Below, in pieces: positions 14,710 to 23,618 of a stretch of 27,832 nt of DNA. Location of the stretch: positions 1 through 27,832 of IMG/VR virus record IMGVR_UViG_3300031746_000129; one strand, 5' to 3'. The position numbers and the translations under genes are program-made. The notes under the pieces are model-generated. The model was not told the DNA's origin. It did no database searches and saw nothing but the letters and a program-made list of their open reading frames with translations. Source of the DNA: a virus. Within the stretch, counting starts at the first letter, position 1; each line of letters starts with the position of its first letter.

Positions 14710-15492
14710 CTATTTATTCACCATAGTTTGATATACTACATACAGTTCCTCAAAGGTATTTTTATCGAGACTTCCAACATATCTGTCTGTTAAAGTCCCT
14801 AAGTATTCGGCTTCACATATCCCTTCGCTGTTGGTAAAAAACCGTTTCTTGGAATCAATTGTAGGTCTAAAAGCTAGGGACATCTGTTGAGTAACCATCT
14901 TGCTAGAAGTTGGGTCGAAAGAAGTAACCGTTTCATTTAACCTTTTAGCACTATCCAGAACGGGAATCGTTTCTGTCGCTATGTTTGCTCCATTTACTTT
15001 AACTGAAGTCTGGAAATAGTTAGCGTCAATTTCTCCTTTGGGATAAAGGACTGTCATTCGTCTATCTGTGGAGAAGTAATACCATCCTAATGCAATAGCT
15101 CTAAGGGTGTTTTCTTTTAGAATAGGACTGCCTGGATAAATCCAATTTGTATCGTAACTAATCCTTAACCAATCTAGACCTGCCGAATACAAGTCTGAAA
15201 CGTATTGTTCTGCGTTCTTTGCATCTCCCCACCAAGCGTTTGTTTTGAGAGTAGTATAAAGCCCTAGACTTTTAGCATACATAATCAGAGCTAGCAAATT
15301 GACCATATCCAAAGTAGGCTCTCCCCCAGAGAAAGAAATAGTATCAAGTCCTACTTTTTTTGCTGAAGCGATATAATCAAAAGCTTCTTTGTAAATATTA
15401 TCTATTCTAGATGGAGAACAGTTTATCCAGTCGTGGCAGATTCCTCTGTCTAGATTACAAGCTCCCGTAAGATACAACGCAAGTCTTGTCAT
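14710..15492 (-). CDS. radical SAM enzyme with atypical cysteine spacing
   Basis: From ATG 15492 (ATGA overlap with the upstream gene, GGGGGA seven bases before), the 260-residue protein starts with strand LALYLTGAC and shows Cys12, Cys19 and Cys25, i.e. C-x6-C-x5-C where most radical SAM enzymes have C-x3-C-x2-C. The rest of the fold is well kept: ISFSGGEPTLD at 52-62 is the SAM-binding GGE motif, followed by LIMYAKSLGLYTTLKTNAWW and LDWLRISYD. There is no extra Fe-S cluster domain. It would cleave SAM to a 5'-deoxyadenosyl radical; the substrate is unknown. Being inside the virion operon and coupled to the gene before it suggests modification of a virion protein, which is inference. Confidence 0.75.
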   Translation of the reverse strand: MTRLALYLTGACNLDRGICHDWINCSPSRIDNIYKEAFDYIASAKKVGLDTISFSGGEPTLDMVNLLALIMYAKSLGLYTTLKTNAWWGDAKNAEQYVSDLYSAGLDWLRISYDTNWIYPGSPILKENTLRAIALGWYYFSTDRRMTVLYPKGEIDANYFQTSVKVNGANIATETIPVLDSAKRLNETVTSFDPTSSKMVTQQMSLAFRPTIDSKKRFFTNSEGICEAEYLGTLTDRYVGSLDKNTFEELYVVYQTMVNK

Positions 15493-16151
15493 ACAGTTCC
15501 CCCGTTGTCCTCGAAATACGCCCATACCTTTGCCACTAATCTATCAGATGCGCCCCAATCAGAACTAATTATCGAATGTCTATAAGTTTGAGTTGTTTCT
15601 GTGTTGGTTGCTGAACCACCAATAGTAAAAGCTATCATTCCAGATTCCATCCACATCCCTTCTCCTGTGTCATAATAATAGCGATACCATCTGATTATCC
15701 AACTACTCAAATAAGCTGCTCCGTCTATGTATCTCTGTTGTCTGAAATAAGTAATCCAAGGAGAACCTGCTGCTACGTGAGCAGGGATATTTCCAACAAA
15801 ACCTGGAACTCCTGGCTCAGTAATCCACATACCACATAGTTTATAAACGGGCAATAAATCTCCAGCATTTATGTATTGGTTTATGTTATGTTTTGCTATG
15901 TCCGAAACTGCGAGTAGAAGTTTCTTGTATCCTGCAATATCGCTTGCTTCATCGTGGAAATAATATACATCTCCTGCAGTTGTTTTTGTGCTTGCGTATC
16001 CTGCTCGTAAGTTTAAATTCGTAGGCAAACCAGAAGTAGTATCTCCTGAACCTACAGGTGCTCCTCGTATATTGAAAGGAGTTTGACTATAAGTATAGTG
16101 ATTGACTGAATCTTCATAATACATTGCTAGTCCTTCTACTGGTGCTGCCAT
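15489..16151 (-). CDS. aromatic-rich structural-type protein, unknown function
   Basis: The 220-residue product is very rich in Tyr, Trp and Gly (YYEDSVNHYTYSQTPFNIRG, WIIRWYRYYYDTGEGMWMESG) and low in Lys, similar in character to the fibre proteins upstream. No domain is recognised. Its stop overlaps the start of the radical SAM gene, so the two are translationally coupled; it may be a fibre tip or the substrate of that enzyme. GAGTGAT precedes the ATG at 16151. Confidence 0.65.
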   Translation of the reverse strand: MAAPVEGLAMYYEDSVNHYTYSQTPFNIRGAPVGSGDTTSGLPTNLNLRAGYASTKTTAGDVYYFHDEASDIAGYKKLLLAVSDIAKHNINQYINAGDLLPVYKLCGMWITEPGVPGFVGNIPAHVAAGSPWITYFRQQRYIDGAAYLSSWIIRWYRYYYDTGEGMWMESGMIAFTIGGSATNTETTQTYRHSIISSDWGASDRLVAKVWAYFEDNGGTV

Positions 16152-16155
16152 AAAA

Positions 16156-17661
16156 TCACTCTTCTGTCCATTCTACCCAATAGGTCATACTGCCTCCTGT
16201 TACAGTTACTCCGTTTAGATTAACCGCCAAAACTTGTGCAGTTCCTCTCAAAACGATACATTGACCAGGTAAGTTTCCAAAATCATAAACTGTCATCTCG
16301 TTAGGAGCTACACTAGCAGTTCCAGAGATTAAAACCATTCCTGCCCTTACATTTCCAACTAAAGTTCCAGTAGTCGGATTTACCGTGTAGGATAAAACTG
16401 TAGCTGTAGCCTCCGCATTTCCGCTATCGTTTGGGACTGCTGTTGCCGCCGCAGAAGTTCCGCTTGAGTTTGCAGTTGAACGTTTAGCTAAAACGATATT
16501 AACCATTCCAGCAGTTGTTTGTGTTCCTGAAATACCTACTCTTAAAACCCTCACAGTTTTCGATGCTGTTCCTGTGATTGTAAAGACATCGGTAGCTGAA
16601 GCGGCAGGGGCTATTGCTACTGCCACAGCAGAATAAGTTGTTTTTGAGCTATCTACTTTTTCTATTGCAATAGGATAAGTAGTTGTTCCAGCTTCTACTG
16701 AACCTCCTGAAGCTCCACGTCTTAGATTAATTCCAGCTACATATTGAACTCCCCCTCCTGTGTCCAAGTCGAATAAAGTCGCAGGGTCTAAGAAGTTTGT
16801 TCCGTCGGTTAATCTGTCTGGGAAGAATGAAGCGGCTGTTTGTAAGGCAGGAGAAACGTTCATAGCTGTTCCGCTAGCCACTCCTTCAACTAGTAAGGCT
16901 CTTCTGCTAGAAATCCTGACTGGAGCAAACTGATTTTCGGTTACTGCCCCTGTGGAGGTATCGTCTAATTGCCCTAACATTCCTGCCGCCGCTACTCCTG
17001 TCCCTGTTGTGTTCATAGCATTGATTATCGATTTGGCTCTATCTACTGTGGTGGAGTTCATCAGTAAAGGAATTGCCCCGACAGTTGGAGTAGTTGGAGT
17101 TGCGCTAGCCGCATCAGCTAGAGCCGCCGCAGTAGGTAATTCTGTATCAGCAGTTACTGAGGTTATTCCTCCCGTCTTTAGATTTATGTCCAAAGCATTT
17201 GCAGTAGAGGTTAATAGATTTCCAGAACCGTCTGCTGTTCTCACTACCCCAATAACTTTAGTAGTTTCAGCTCCAAGAGTAGCCCCAAAAGTAGTGTTAG
17301 CGATACTCCCCGTTTTTATGTTGATATCCAAAGCATTACCTGTGCTTGTCAAAAGATTTCCGCTTCCATCGGCAGTTCTGACTACACCGATTACCTTAGT
17401 GGTCTCTGCCGCCAAAGTTGCTCCGAATGAAGTATTGGCTATGCTTCCTGATTTTACGTTTATGTCAAGTGCGTTAGCAGTTGAAGAGAGTAGATTTCCA
17501 CTGCCATCCGCCGTCCTTACTACTCCTATTACTTTTGTGGTTTCGGCAGACAGTGTTGCTGTGGCAGTAACTGGGAAAGTCGCTTGGTCGCTAGCGATAA
17601 CAACAGGATTGCTGTTCGCCATACTTGCTTGCCCTTTTGGTAAGACAGGATTGTATGACAT
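16156..17661 (-). CDS. virion fibre / surface protein with three 46-residue repeats
   Basis: The N-terminus (SYNPVLPKGQASMANSNPVVIASDQ) resembles the start of many phage fibre-like virion proteins. Residues about 35-172 are three tandem 46-residue repeats centred on ETTKVIGVVRTADGSGNLL and NALDINxKxGxI. The remaining 330 residues are beta-rich and low in charge (TDVFTITGTASKTVRVLRVGISG, NPTTGTLVGNVRAGMVLISG). It is one of several neighbouring surface-type proteins between portal and protease genes, and is probably trimeric. The role as fibre or head decoration is inferred from composition and company. Confidence 0.7.
   Translation of the reverse strand: MSYNPVLPKGQASMANSNPVVIASDQATFPVTATATLSAETTKVIGVVRTADGSGNLLSSTANALDINVKSGSIANTSFGATLAAETTKVIGVVRTADGSGNLLTSTGNALDINIKTGSIANTTFGATLGAETTKVIGVVRTADGSGNLLTSTANALDINLKTGGITSVTADTELPTAAALADAASATPTTPTVGAIPLLMNSTTVDRAKSIINAMNTTGTGVAAAGMLGQLDDTSTGAVTENQFAPVRISSRRALLVEGVASGTAMNVSPALQTAASFFPDRLTDGTNFLDPATLFDLDTGGGVQYVAGINLRRGASGGSVEAGTTTYPIAIEKVDSSKTTYSAVAVAIAPAASATDVFTITGTASKTVRVLRVGISGTQTTAGMVNIVLAKRSTANSSGTSAAATAVPNDSGNAEATATVLSYTVNPTTGTLVGNVRAGMVLISGTASVAPNEMTVYDFGNLPGQCIVLRGTAQVLAVNLNGVTVTGGSMTYWVEWTEE
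17146..17559 (-). repeat. three tandem 138-bp coding repeats
   Basis: Units at 17422-17559, 17284-17421 and 17146-17283 encode near-identical 46-residue repeats (ATLxAETTKVIGVVRTADGS...). Protein identity is high while many third codon positions differ, so the repeat is old and kept for protein structure. Confidence 0.85.
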
Positions 17662-18024
17662 TTAAATCACGCTCCAGTTCGTATTGTTCGAGACTATTGT
17701 GATAGAAACATACTGAACGCTTATTACTGCGGTTAAACTTCCCTCTATTGTTTCAGTTCCATTTCCATCAACGGTTACTGTATTAGCTGAACTATCTACC
17801 TTCTTGAATGTAAAGGTTGCGGTATTGCTTACTGCAGTAGGGAGATTGACAGTAATGCTTGCGCTAGTTGCATCACATAAGACCGTGAGATTTCCCGAAG
17901 TGCTTGTGAGATTTAAAGGAGTAGAACTTTGATTTTGGACAGTAGTGATAACTTGGTCTCCATCTACCATTCCTCTAAAGCCCGCATTTTTTGGGGCTAT
18001 CTTTGCTATCAGGTCGATTGACAT
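17662..18024 (-). CDS. small beta-rich fibre-type protein
   Basis: The 120-residue product matches a pattern found widely at the ends of phage fibres: SGNLTVLCDATSASITVNLPTA, then FTFKKVDSSANTVTVDGNGTETIEGS and a final strand pair ending NNTNWSVI. Here it is an independent gene, possibly a fibre cap or decoration. It abuts the genes on both sides and belongs to the same surface-protein group. Confidence 0.68.
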   Translation of the reverse strand: MSIDLIAKIAPKNAGFRGMVDGDQVITTVQNQSSTPLNLTSTSGNLTVLCDATSASITVNLPTAVSNTATFTFKKVDSSANTVTVDGNGTETIEGSLTAVISVQYVSITIVSNNTNWSVI

Positions 18025-19196
18025 TATTTCGTCTCCACAACTGTTGCTCCTAAATTGCTATTGGTTGAACGCCACGCATAATAGTCTTCAGTCCATCCGT
18101 TGATATTTGTAACCGATACAGTTTCTGGGCTTTCAAATCCTCCTTCAAATCCACCTACCCAGAAAGTCGGGATGCCTAATCTTTTCGGGAATGAGAAGAG
18201 CATATATTCTCCTGCTCCCGTAGTTACTGAACTCCAAACTTGTGAGTTGTCATTTGTGATTGAAGAATTTGCTAGACCTTCAATATCAGACTCAAGGAAA
18301 GTGCTAGTCTTTGTAGTCTTCCCATAATATAGATTATCTATGCTCTGTGCTGAAGTAGAAAGCTGAAGGGATGAATTTCCTAAAGCAGATGAGTTAGAAG
18401 CATAGACTTTGTAGTTCTCTGGGTATCCTGCGCTGTTTGTTATATAGACTGTCTCTGGAGCTTTCATAGAACAGGCTATGCTGTTGAATAGAAATCCAGT
18501 CCCTCCATCACTTTCATAATCTGCTCCTGAAGGAATAGTTGTGTAGCTTGAAGGATAGGCAATTACTAGGTATTGCCCTGAAGTTGCATTGATAGACCTG
18601 CTAGTAGTGTAAGAGTTGGAAATCGAGCTTCCAGATAATCCTTCTACATCAGCTTCTGAAAATCCACTATTCTTAGTTGCTACTCCCCAATAGATGTAGT
18701 TCCTGAAATAGATAGCTGATTCGGCGGATGTTCCGCTTTCTGCTCCCTTGCTTGCGTGTAGAGTAAATTGAATGTATTTGTCCTTAGCAGAAGGATAGGC
18801 GGTATTCTCTGCCGAAGTCCCAGAAGTGTAGGGGGTTGAAAGAGTCAAGTTGCCTCCCCAAGTGACACCGCCATCTGAGCCGATTGAGATGTAAGCAGAA
18901 CTTGCAGGGCCATTTGTGTAGGAGGAAGTGAAAGCGATGTTTCCAGTTGTCTTCCAAGTTCCGGAGCCGATTAACTGCGTCGTTCCTTGTCCGTCATCGA
19001 ATGAAGCGATTGAAAAAGCGAAGGTCGCATTGTAGACTGCAGGAACCCAGTTTGTTCCGTTCCACTTCAGGACATCATTTGAGACTGGAGCAGTGGAAGT
19101 CGTGTCAACGTCTGTAAGCGCATCTATCGAGCCCGGAGTAGAACCGGATGCATAGTAATCGAATTTCCCAGTGAAAGGGTTGAAAATGTATGGCAT
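18024..19196 (-). CDS. fibre / surface protein with two internal repeat domains
   Basis: The start MPYIFNPFTGKFDYY is typical of phage fibre proteins (NPFTGKxD). After a linker with WNGTNWVPA, a beta-rich body carries two related domains, about residues 165-280 and 283-385. Both run from a YYxG/YWG strand through a FxEaDxEGLxxSSI segment to a PETVxxTNxxGxxExYxxxxSxxSxLG segment. Low charge and many Ser, Thr and Asn residues fit a stable extracellular fibre. Host attachment is likely but inferred. Confidence 0.68.
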   Translation of the reverse strand: MPYIFNPFTGKFDYYASGSTPGSIDALTDVDTTSTAPVSNDVLKWNGTNWVPAVYNATFAFSIASFDDGQGTTQLIGSGTWKTTGNIAFTSSYTNGPASSAYISIGSDGGVTWGGNLTLSTPYTSGTSAENTAYPSAKDKYIQFTLHASKGAESGTSAESAIYFRNYIYWGVATKNSGFSEADVEGLSGSSISNSYTTSRSINATSGQYLVIAYPSSYTTIPSGADYESDGGTGFLFNSIACSMKAPETVYITNSAGYPENYKVYASNSSALGNSSLQLSTSAQSIDNLYYGKTTKTSTFLESDIEGLANSSITNDNSQVWSSVTTGAGEYMLFSFPKRLGIPTFWVGGFEGGFESPETVSVTNINGWTEDYYAWRSTNSNLGATVVETK

Positions 19197-19981
19197 TACG
19201 ACTTCACCACTGTGCTGATTGTTGCTTTGGTTGAATCAGTGTAAGTGATAGTGATCGTTTGAACAGTGGTCCCTCCTGCCCCCCCAGTTTTGAAAACGTA
19301 AGTGTCATGGGTAGCATCTTGAGTCAAACTCATGTAGTCCCAGATGACTTCGCCATTTACAGTCCAAGTTCCAGATTGGGATACTGCGTGGGTTGGGACT
19401 GAAGCCAAAGATACCGGTTGGGTAGCTTGCCAAAATGTTCCTGAGACAGGTTGTGTCGCCTGCCAAAAGGTTCCGGACACAGGTTGAGTTGCCTGCCAAA
19501 ATGTCCCGGTTACAGCAACAGCATTCGTGATTCCAGTAAGTGTGGTCACTGTTCCTATGTTCCATGTTCCGGACTGGGTGACTGCGAGAGATGCGTTGAT
19601 GACGTTGATTTGTAGACGACCTGAAGAATCTACAAGGAGCATCTGGTAATTAGAGCCATCTGTGCCGAGCGCAATCGTTCCTTTGTAAGATGCGTTGACA
19701 GCGATGTTGTCTGCGTATTGTTCCCCACCCCCACCTGCAGCAACATAAGTCCCTGCGGTATCCGTCAAGCGAACAGCAAGAGGTTTTGAACTCGCATAGT
19801 CAAGAACAGTGGCTTTGATTGAGGAGGTAACTCCGTCAACAATCGCTCCGTCTCCGGCCCCTCCAACATTGTATTCTGCCCCTGCAGTGTTGGTGAGGAT
19901 AACTCTTCGAGCAGAAGTTGCACTGCCACCAATATTTGAATGATGCTCATCTTGCACTATATCTGATTCAGGCTTCACCAT
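19196..19981 (-). CDS. fibre-type protein with VSGTFWQATQP repeats
   Basis: Residues about 133-140 and 199-207 carry VTQSGTW / VSQSGTW, and residues 157-189 are three tandem copies of V(S/T)GTFWQATQP, a short repeat found in virion proteins of many tailed phages. The first half is Gly/Ala-rich; the C-terminal 50 residues are strands (DTYVFKTGGAGGTTVQTITITYTDSTKATIS). It follows the portal gene with a 14-base overlap and opens the surface-protein insert. Fibre or head-fibre function is inferred. Confidence 0.68.
   Translation of the reverse strand: MVKPESDIVQDEHHSNIGGSATSARRVILTNTAGAEYNVGGAGDGAIVDGVTSSIKATVLDYASSKPLAVRLTDTAGTYVAAGGGGEQYADNIAVNASYKGTIALGTDGSNYQMLLVDSSGRLQINVINASLAVTQSGTWNIGTVTTLTGITNAVAVTGTFWQATQPVSGTFWQATQPVSGTFWQATQPVSLASVPTHAVSQSGTWTVNGEVIWDYMSLTQDATHDTYVFKTGGAGGTTVQTITITYTDSTKATISTVVKS
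19415..19513 (-). repeat. three tandem 33-bp coding repeats
   Basis: Three back-to-back 11-residue units V(T/S)GTFWQATQP. At DNA level the copies differ mostly in third positions. Such repeats can expand or contract by recombination and tune fibre length. Confidence 0.85.
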
Positions 19982-21647
19982 CGACGCTCACCCTCAGGTT
20001 AACTCCCCGGTCAATGCTAAGAAGCCGAACCGCAAAGGGGAGGTTTTGAGACTTGAAAGCCACAACGTCAAGCCCCTCTTTTGGGATGAGTGTTTTGTAT
20101 TCTGATAAACCGTCGTTAAATCTCAATTCCAACTGAGCATCATCCTCCAAATACTGCACATTCGACATGTGGATTGGCGCTCCTTTGTGTTCGACTATCT
20201 TCTTGAAGTTCTCAAACGACACGGTTTTCACTTCAGATTTCTGCAGGTCTTTAAGTGACTTGGATAGGTTTTGGATTCTTTCCTCTACGGGAATCTCCTC
20301 TTGAGCAGGATTCTGTGAACCTACTTGGGTCCCGGTTGGATTGAAGCCACCGCTTTTTTCTGGGATGATGTCATATTCAGAGCCGAGGGGCCTCTTCCCA
20401 AGATACTGCCTCCCTTCGTTTATCGTGAGAACTGGTTGCCCTACCAACTTATTGATGATGTCTGCCTCTCTCGACTCATCCCTCTTGTAGGCACGATTGA
20501 AAAATATTTCAACGTCGCCAAAATCAGCGAACAGTTCGATGTTCAGCTTTTCCTCAATCAACTCCTGAAGGCGGTTGATCTTCTTGTAGTATCCTTCGCT
20601 CGATTCGATGAAACCCCGGTAATTGCCTTGAAGGTTTGATACGCGAGACGGAGGCATAGACCAGGCCATCAGGAGCCGTTGAGTGAAAATGTTCACCATG
20701 TTCTGAAATTCCATATCCTTATTGAGTGGATTGACTCGCTCCACCTTCACTTTTCCGGTGAAGACCATATTGCCCCTACCCTTCCCCTTTCTCTCTTTCA
20801 ATCCAGCAACAAAGGTTTTGAAATTGTCAGAATTTGGGTTCTCATCTTCGAGAAGAAACATGAAATTCGGAGTCGCATCCTCTTGGAAATATTTCCCGGC
20901 GTAGTCCTTCGCATACCAAAGGCTTGCGATGTCGTTTAAGGATGATGTGAATGGAGTGAAGCCATAAACAGAATCTCCCAAATTCATAAGGGACAAGTGG
21001 ATGACTTCATCAGTCTCAAAGCGAATGCCCGGAGCGGGAATATTTTCTGCTCGAGATTCGTAGCGAGGGTCATTCGGATTGACAGTTGAGTCGATGACTA
21101 CTCCACTACCAGAACCAGTTCCACCCTGAACGTAGCCGGTGATATTTCCGTGAACATCATAGACGATTCTTATCGTCGAGGATTTCATGTTGAAAATCCG
21201 TTTTGGAGAAAACACATCCGGAGATTGCTTGAACACAGAAACAAGTTTTTCCTTGAGGATGTCGTCTCCTTTCTGGAGATTGTTCTCTTCGGCATATTTG
21301 TAAATTGCTTCCTTGACTTGTGCGACTGTGACTTTTGATTTTCCCAAGAAGCCGTCTCCAGTCGTGAGAATGTCAAAAAGCCAGGAATAGAGTTTCTGCC
21401 TGAATTCGTTTTTCTTCAGGAAAAACTCAACCTTCTTCTTTTTCGCAGATGAATTGGAATAGATTTCGAAACCTTCACCCAAGACATCATCAGTGATGGC
21501 GGTGAGAATCCCAACGATTTCAGGACAAAGCCGAATCCAACTATAGTGGTCCCTGATTTCTATTTTTCGGGTCTGCCCGTTCTCCTTGTTTGATTCGTCG
21601 TATTCACTGACATAATGTAAAGATACTGGGGTCGGTGTCGGAGGCAT
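19968..21647 (-). CDS. portal protein
   Basis: About 559 residues from ATG 21647 (GTGAT four bases upstream; GTG 21656 also in frame). The protein shows the phage portal pattern: RDHYSWIRLCPEIVGILTAITDDVLGEGFEI near the start, a wing with the FETDEVIHLSLMNLGDSVYGFTPFTSSL segment, then the clip/stem region DYAGKYFQEDATPNFMFLLEDE, QRLLMAWSMPPSRVSNLQGNYRGFIESSEGYYKKI and ETINEGRQYLGKRPLG-like text. Twelve copies would form the DNA gate at one capsid vertex. A C-terminal extension of about 130 residues follows the core. The terminase lies directly upstream, as usual. Confidence 0.9.
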   Translation of the reverse strand: MPPTPTPVSLHYVSEYDESNKENGQTRKIEIRDHYSWIRLCPEIVGILTAITDDVLGEGFEIYSNSSAKKKKVEFFLKKNEFRQKLYSWLFDILTTGDGFLGKSKVTVAQVKEAIYKYAEENNLQKGDDILKEKLVSVFKQSPDVFSPKRIFNMKSSTIRIVYDVHGNITGYVQGGTGSGSGVVIDSTVNPNDPRYESRAENIPAPGIRFETDEVIHLSLMNLGDSVYGFTPFTSSLNDIASLWYAKDYAGKYFQEDATPNFMFLLEDENPNSDNFKTFVAGLKERKGKGRGNMVFTGKVKVERVNPLNKDMEFQNMVNIFTQRLLMAWSMPPSRVSNLQGNYRGFIESSEGYYKKINRLQELIEEKLNIELFADFGDVEIFFNRAYKRDESREADIINKLVGQPVLTINEGRQYLGKRPLGSEYDIIPEKSGGFNPTGTQVGSQNPAQEEIPVEERIQNLSKSLKDLQKSEVKTVSFENFKKIVEHKGAPIHMSNVQYLEDDAQLELRFNDGLSEYKTLIPKEGLDVVAFKSQNLPFAVRLLSIDRGVNLRVSVDGEA

Positions 21648-21685
21648 TGATATCACGTCTATCTAACTCATATTTAAAGCTATCG

Positions 21686-23095
21686 TTATACAAAAACAAC
21701 AGAAGCGAAGTTCGAGTATTCTTCCGCAGCGTGAACGGCGATGGCTAAAGACATCACTGTGTCCTTGTGCCGGCCCAGAGATTCGTAAGTTTCCCGGCCA
21801 TCTTTGACTCTGATTCCCATCTGCATCAGTTCTCCGATGAGAGTTTCGTTGTTTGGGATGGCGATCTGCCGGTTCCGCATCAGGACTTCCAAGCGTGACA
21901 AAATCAATTCCTTCGATTTTCTAGTCGTGTCAAAGTCTACAACTGCGGAGCGGGTGATGCCGGACTTCTGCAGGGCCTCAACATAGCCCTGCCCGAGCCC
22001 GGTCTTCTCAATCAGGATGCGGGTGTAGCCACCCTGTTGATGCAGGCTCTCAATCTCGTTTATCGAAAAGCCCTTGTGCCGGACTATATGAGAAACAAAG
22101 AGGGGAACCTTGTCTTTCTTCTTCACTTCCGTGATGACTGTGAAGTCTGCGTTCTTGTCACTGCTGACTGCGATGTCAATCCCAAGAAATTTAGAAGAGG
22201 TGAACTGGGTGTTCTCGTTGAAATCTTTTTTCATCTCGTTCCACAGTTCGATGCAGGGAGCGATGTGCGATTCGTAGGGGAAAAGCGCTGAGGAATCAGA
22301 AACTGGCCGGCACATATACTCACGAGCCCAAAGGTGAGCCGGCATTGTGTTCTGGATGTCACGAAGCTGGTCGAGACTGAAATGCTCCGGGAACTGCGGA
22401 GCCTTCCAGTCCCCCTTCTCATCAAGAATGACAGAAGGATAACTCATGGACTTGAAGGTCTCCTTATCCTCCAAGTCCGTGAGGAGGTCGGTGAAAGACA
22501 TTGGTGTGCCAACAACCACATGCTTCCCTCGTTTCGCCTGGGTCGTCGGAAAAACGACAGAGTAGTAGGTTTTTTTCGCATATTCGATATTTGTTGTCTC
22601 ATCCTTCAGGATATCGTCGCAAATCGTGTAGTTTGAGTGCTTTCCCCTAGCCCCATCCCCAAAGGGAATGCAGATAACCCGGTGGCCCTTTTTCACCCGG
22701 ATTTGCGTCTCGGACCACTTGGTTTCATGAATGTTGTCAGGCATCAAATCTTCACGGAGGATAGGGTTTTCGGATATCTTTTCCTTGATTAAACCCATGA
22801 TTTCAGTGGATTGCTCAAGGGAACCGGAGCAGATAAGGATGGTCTTGCGTTCCCGGCCATTGTATTTGAACATGATCCACAAAGGGAAAGCGACAGAAAG
22901 GATGGTAGTCTTGAAGTGGCCCCTGGCTGCCTTGATGTTGATGTGCTTGGAGCCATTCATCACAGCATCTATCCACTCCTCGTGTATCCTCCCGAGCTTT
23001 TGCCCCAGTATGCTCTTGCAGAAAGTGTCAAAATACTCTCGGGATAAAACTTCACCCATCTTGGATGCTTTCGTCTGGTTCAACTTTTCCACCAA
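21686..23095 (-). CDS. terL: terminase large subunit
   Basis: ATPase half: a Walker A variant AARGHFKTT (residues about 56-64), Walker B YTICDD (156-161) with a following KDE, and the coupling motif VVVGTP (193-198). Nuclease half: LGIDIAVSSDKNADFTVI with Asp307, LIEKTGLGQGYV with a metal-binding Glu near 362, and GRHKDTVMSLAIA with Asp near 447, an RNase H-like set. The enzyme cuts and pumps viral DNA into the prohead. The start is uncertain: TTG 23095, GTG 23092, TTG 23083 (GGTGG five bases upstream) and ATG 23059 are in frame. The gene overlaps the small-subunit gene. Confidence 0.93.
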   Translation of the reverse strand: MVEKLNQTKASKMGEVLSREYFDTFCKSILGQKLGRIHEEWIDAVMNGSKHINIKAARGHFKTTILSVAFPLWIMFKYNGRERKTILICSGSLEQSTEIMGLIKEKISENPILREDLMPDNIHETKWSETQIRVKKGHRVICIPFGDGARGKHSNYTICDDILKDETTNIEYAKKTYYSVVFPTTQAKRGKHVVVGTPMSFTDLLTDLEDKETFKSMSYPSVILDEKGDWKAPQFPEHFSLDQLRDIQNTMPAHLWAREYMCRPVSDSSALFPYESHIAPCIELWNEMKKDFNENTQFTSSKFLGIDIAVSSDKNADFTVITEVKKKDKVPLFVSHIVRHKGFSINEIESLHQQGGYTRILIEKTGLGQGYVEALQKSGITRSAVVDFDTTRKSKELILSRLEVLMRNRQIAIPNNETLIGELMQMGIRVKDGRETYESLGRHKDTVMSLAIAVHAAEEYSNFASVVFV

Positions 23096-23618
23096 ATATC
23101 CGCTTTAGCTCGCTCTCGTTCTTGATGTCAATTAGGCCATGCTTCTGCAGGTCTTCGAACACAAAGTAGTTGTTCTGCTGGATGAGAGTGAGATGCTTCT
23201 GCTCCGCTTCCTTGAAGTGGTCGACGGATTTCATGAAAAGCTCCAACGCTTTGATGAGTTGGCCGGTTAGGAGGGCATAAGTCCGCAGGTCCCGCTTCTC
23301 GAGCGCCTGAGTCTTGACTTCGTTGACTTCACGCTGGAGGTTCTCGAGACGGGTCATGAAGTTTGAGGAGGAGAACATCTCGATGAACATCTTCTCACGA
23401 GTCTGGATGGCCTGCTCGTGCTCCTTGATTTTTCCTTTAATGAATTCCAAAGTCAAGGTGGTGGGGGAATACTGAAAAAGCGCACAATACTCATCACGGA
23501 TGGATTCGGGCTCGAGGCCAAGCGCTGCCCGGTCAATGATGAATTTGTCGATGACTGTGCCGGAGTAGACGATTTCCATTCTGGAGGGTTGCGGTTCATC
23601 TTTTTCGTTTGAAGTCAA
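23052..23618 (-). CDS. probable terminase small subunit
   Basis: The roughly 188-residue product lies directly upstream of the large terminase gene with overlap. It begins with a probable helix-turn-helix-like part (DKFIIDRAALGLEPESIRDEYCALFQYSPTTLTLEFIKGKI), then a long helical coiled region (FMTRLENLQREVNEVKTQALEKRDLRTYALLTGQLIKALELF), the DNA-binding plus oligomerisation plan of small terminase subunits. TTG 23618 is chosen for GGTGAG four bases upstream; ATG 23630 and ATG 23579 are also in frame. DNA recognition is inferred from position and plan. Confidence 0.7.
   Translation of the reverse strand: MTSNEKDEPQPSRMEIVYSGTVIDKFIIDRAALGLEPESIRDEYCALFQYSPTTLTLEFIKGKIKEHEQAIQTREKMFIEMFSSSNFMTRLENLQREVNEVKTQALEKRDLRTYALLTGQLIKALELFMKSVDHFKEAEQKHLTLIQQNNYFVFEDLQKHGLIDIKNESELKRIFGGKVEPDESIQDG

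Noticed and set aside
16952-17665. Long rightward open frame of 237 codons
   Set aside because: It is the antisense of the repeat-containing fibre gene. Its own repeats simply mirror those of the fibre protein, and it has no credible ribosome binding site.
15489-19981. Diversity-generating retroelement acting on fibre genes
   Set aside because: No reverse transcriptase gene or template/variable repeat pair is present; the repeats are ordinary in-frame tandem units.
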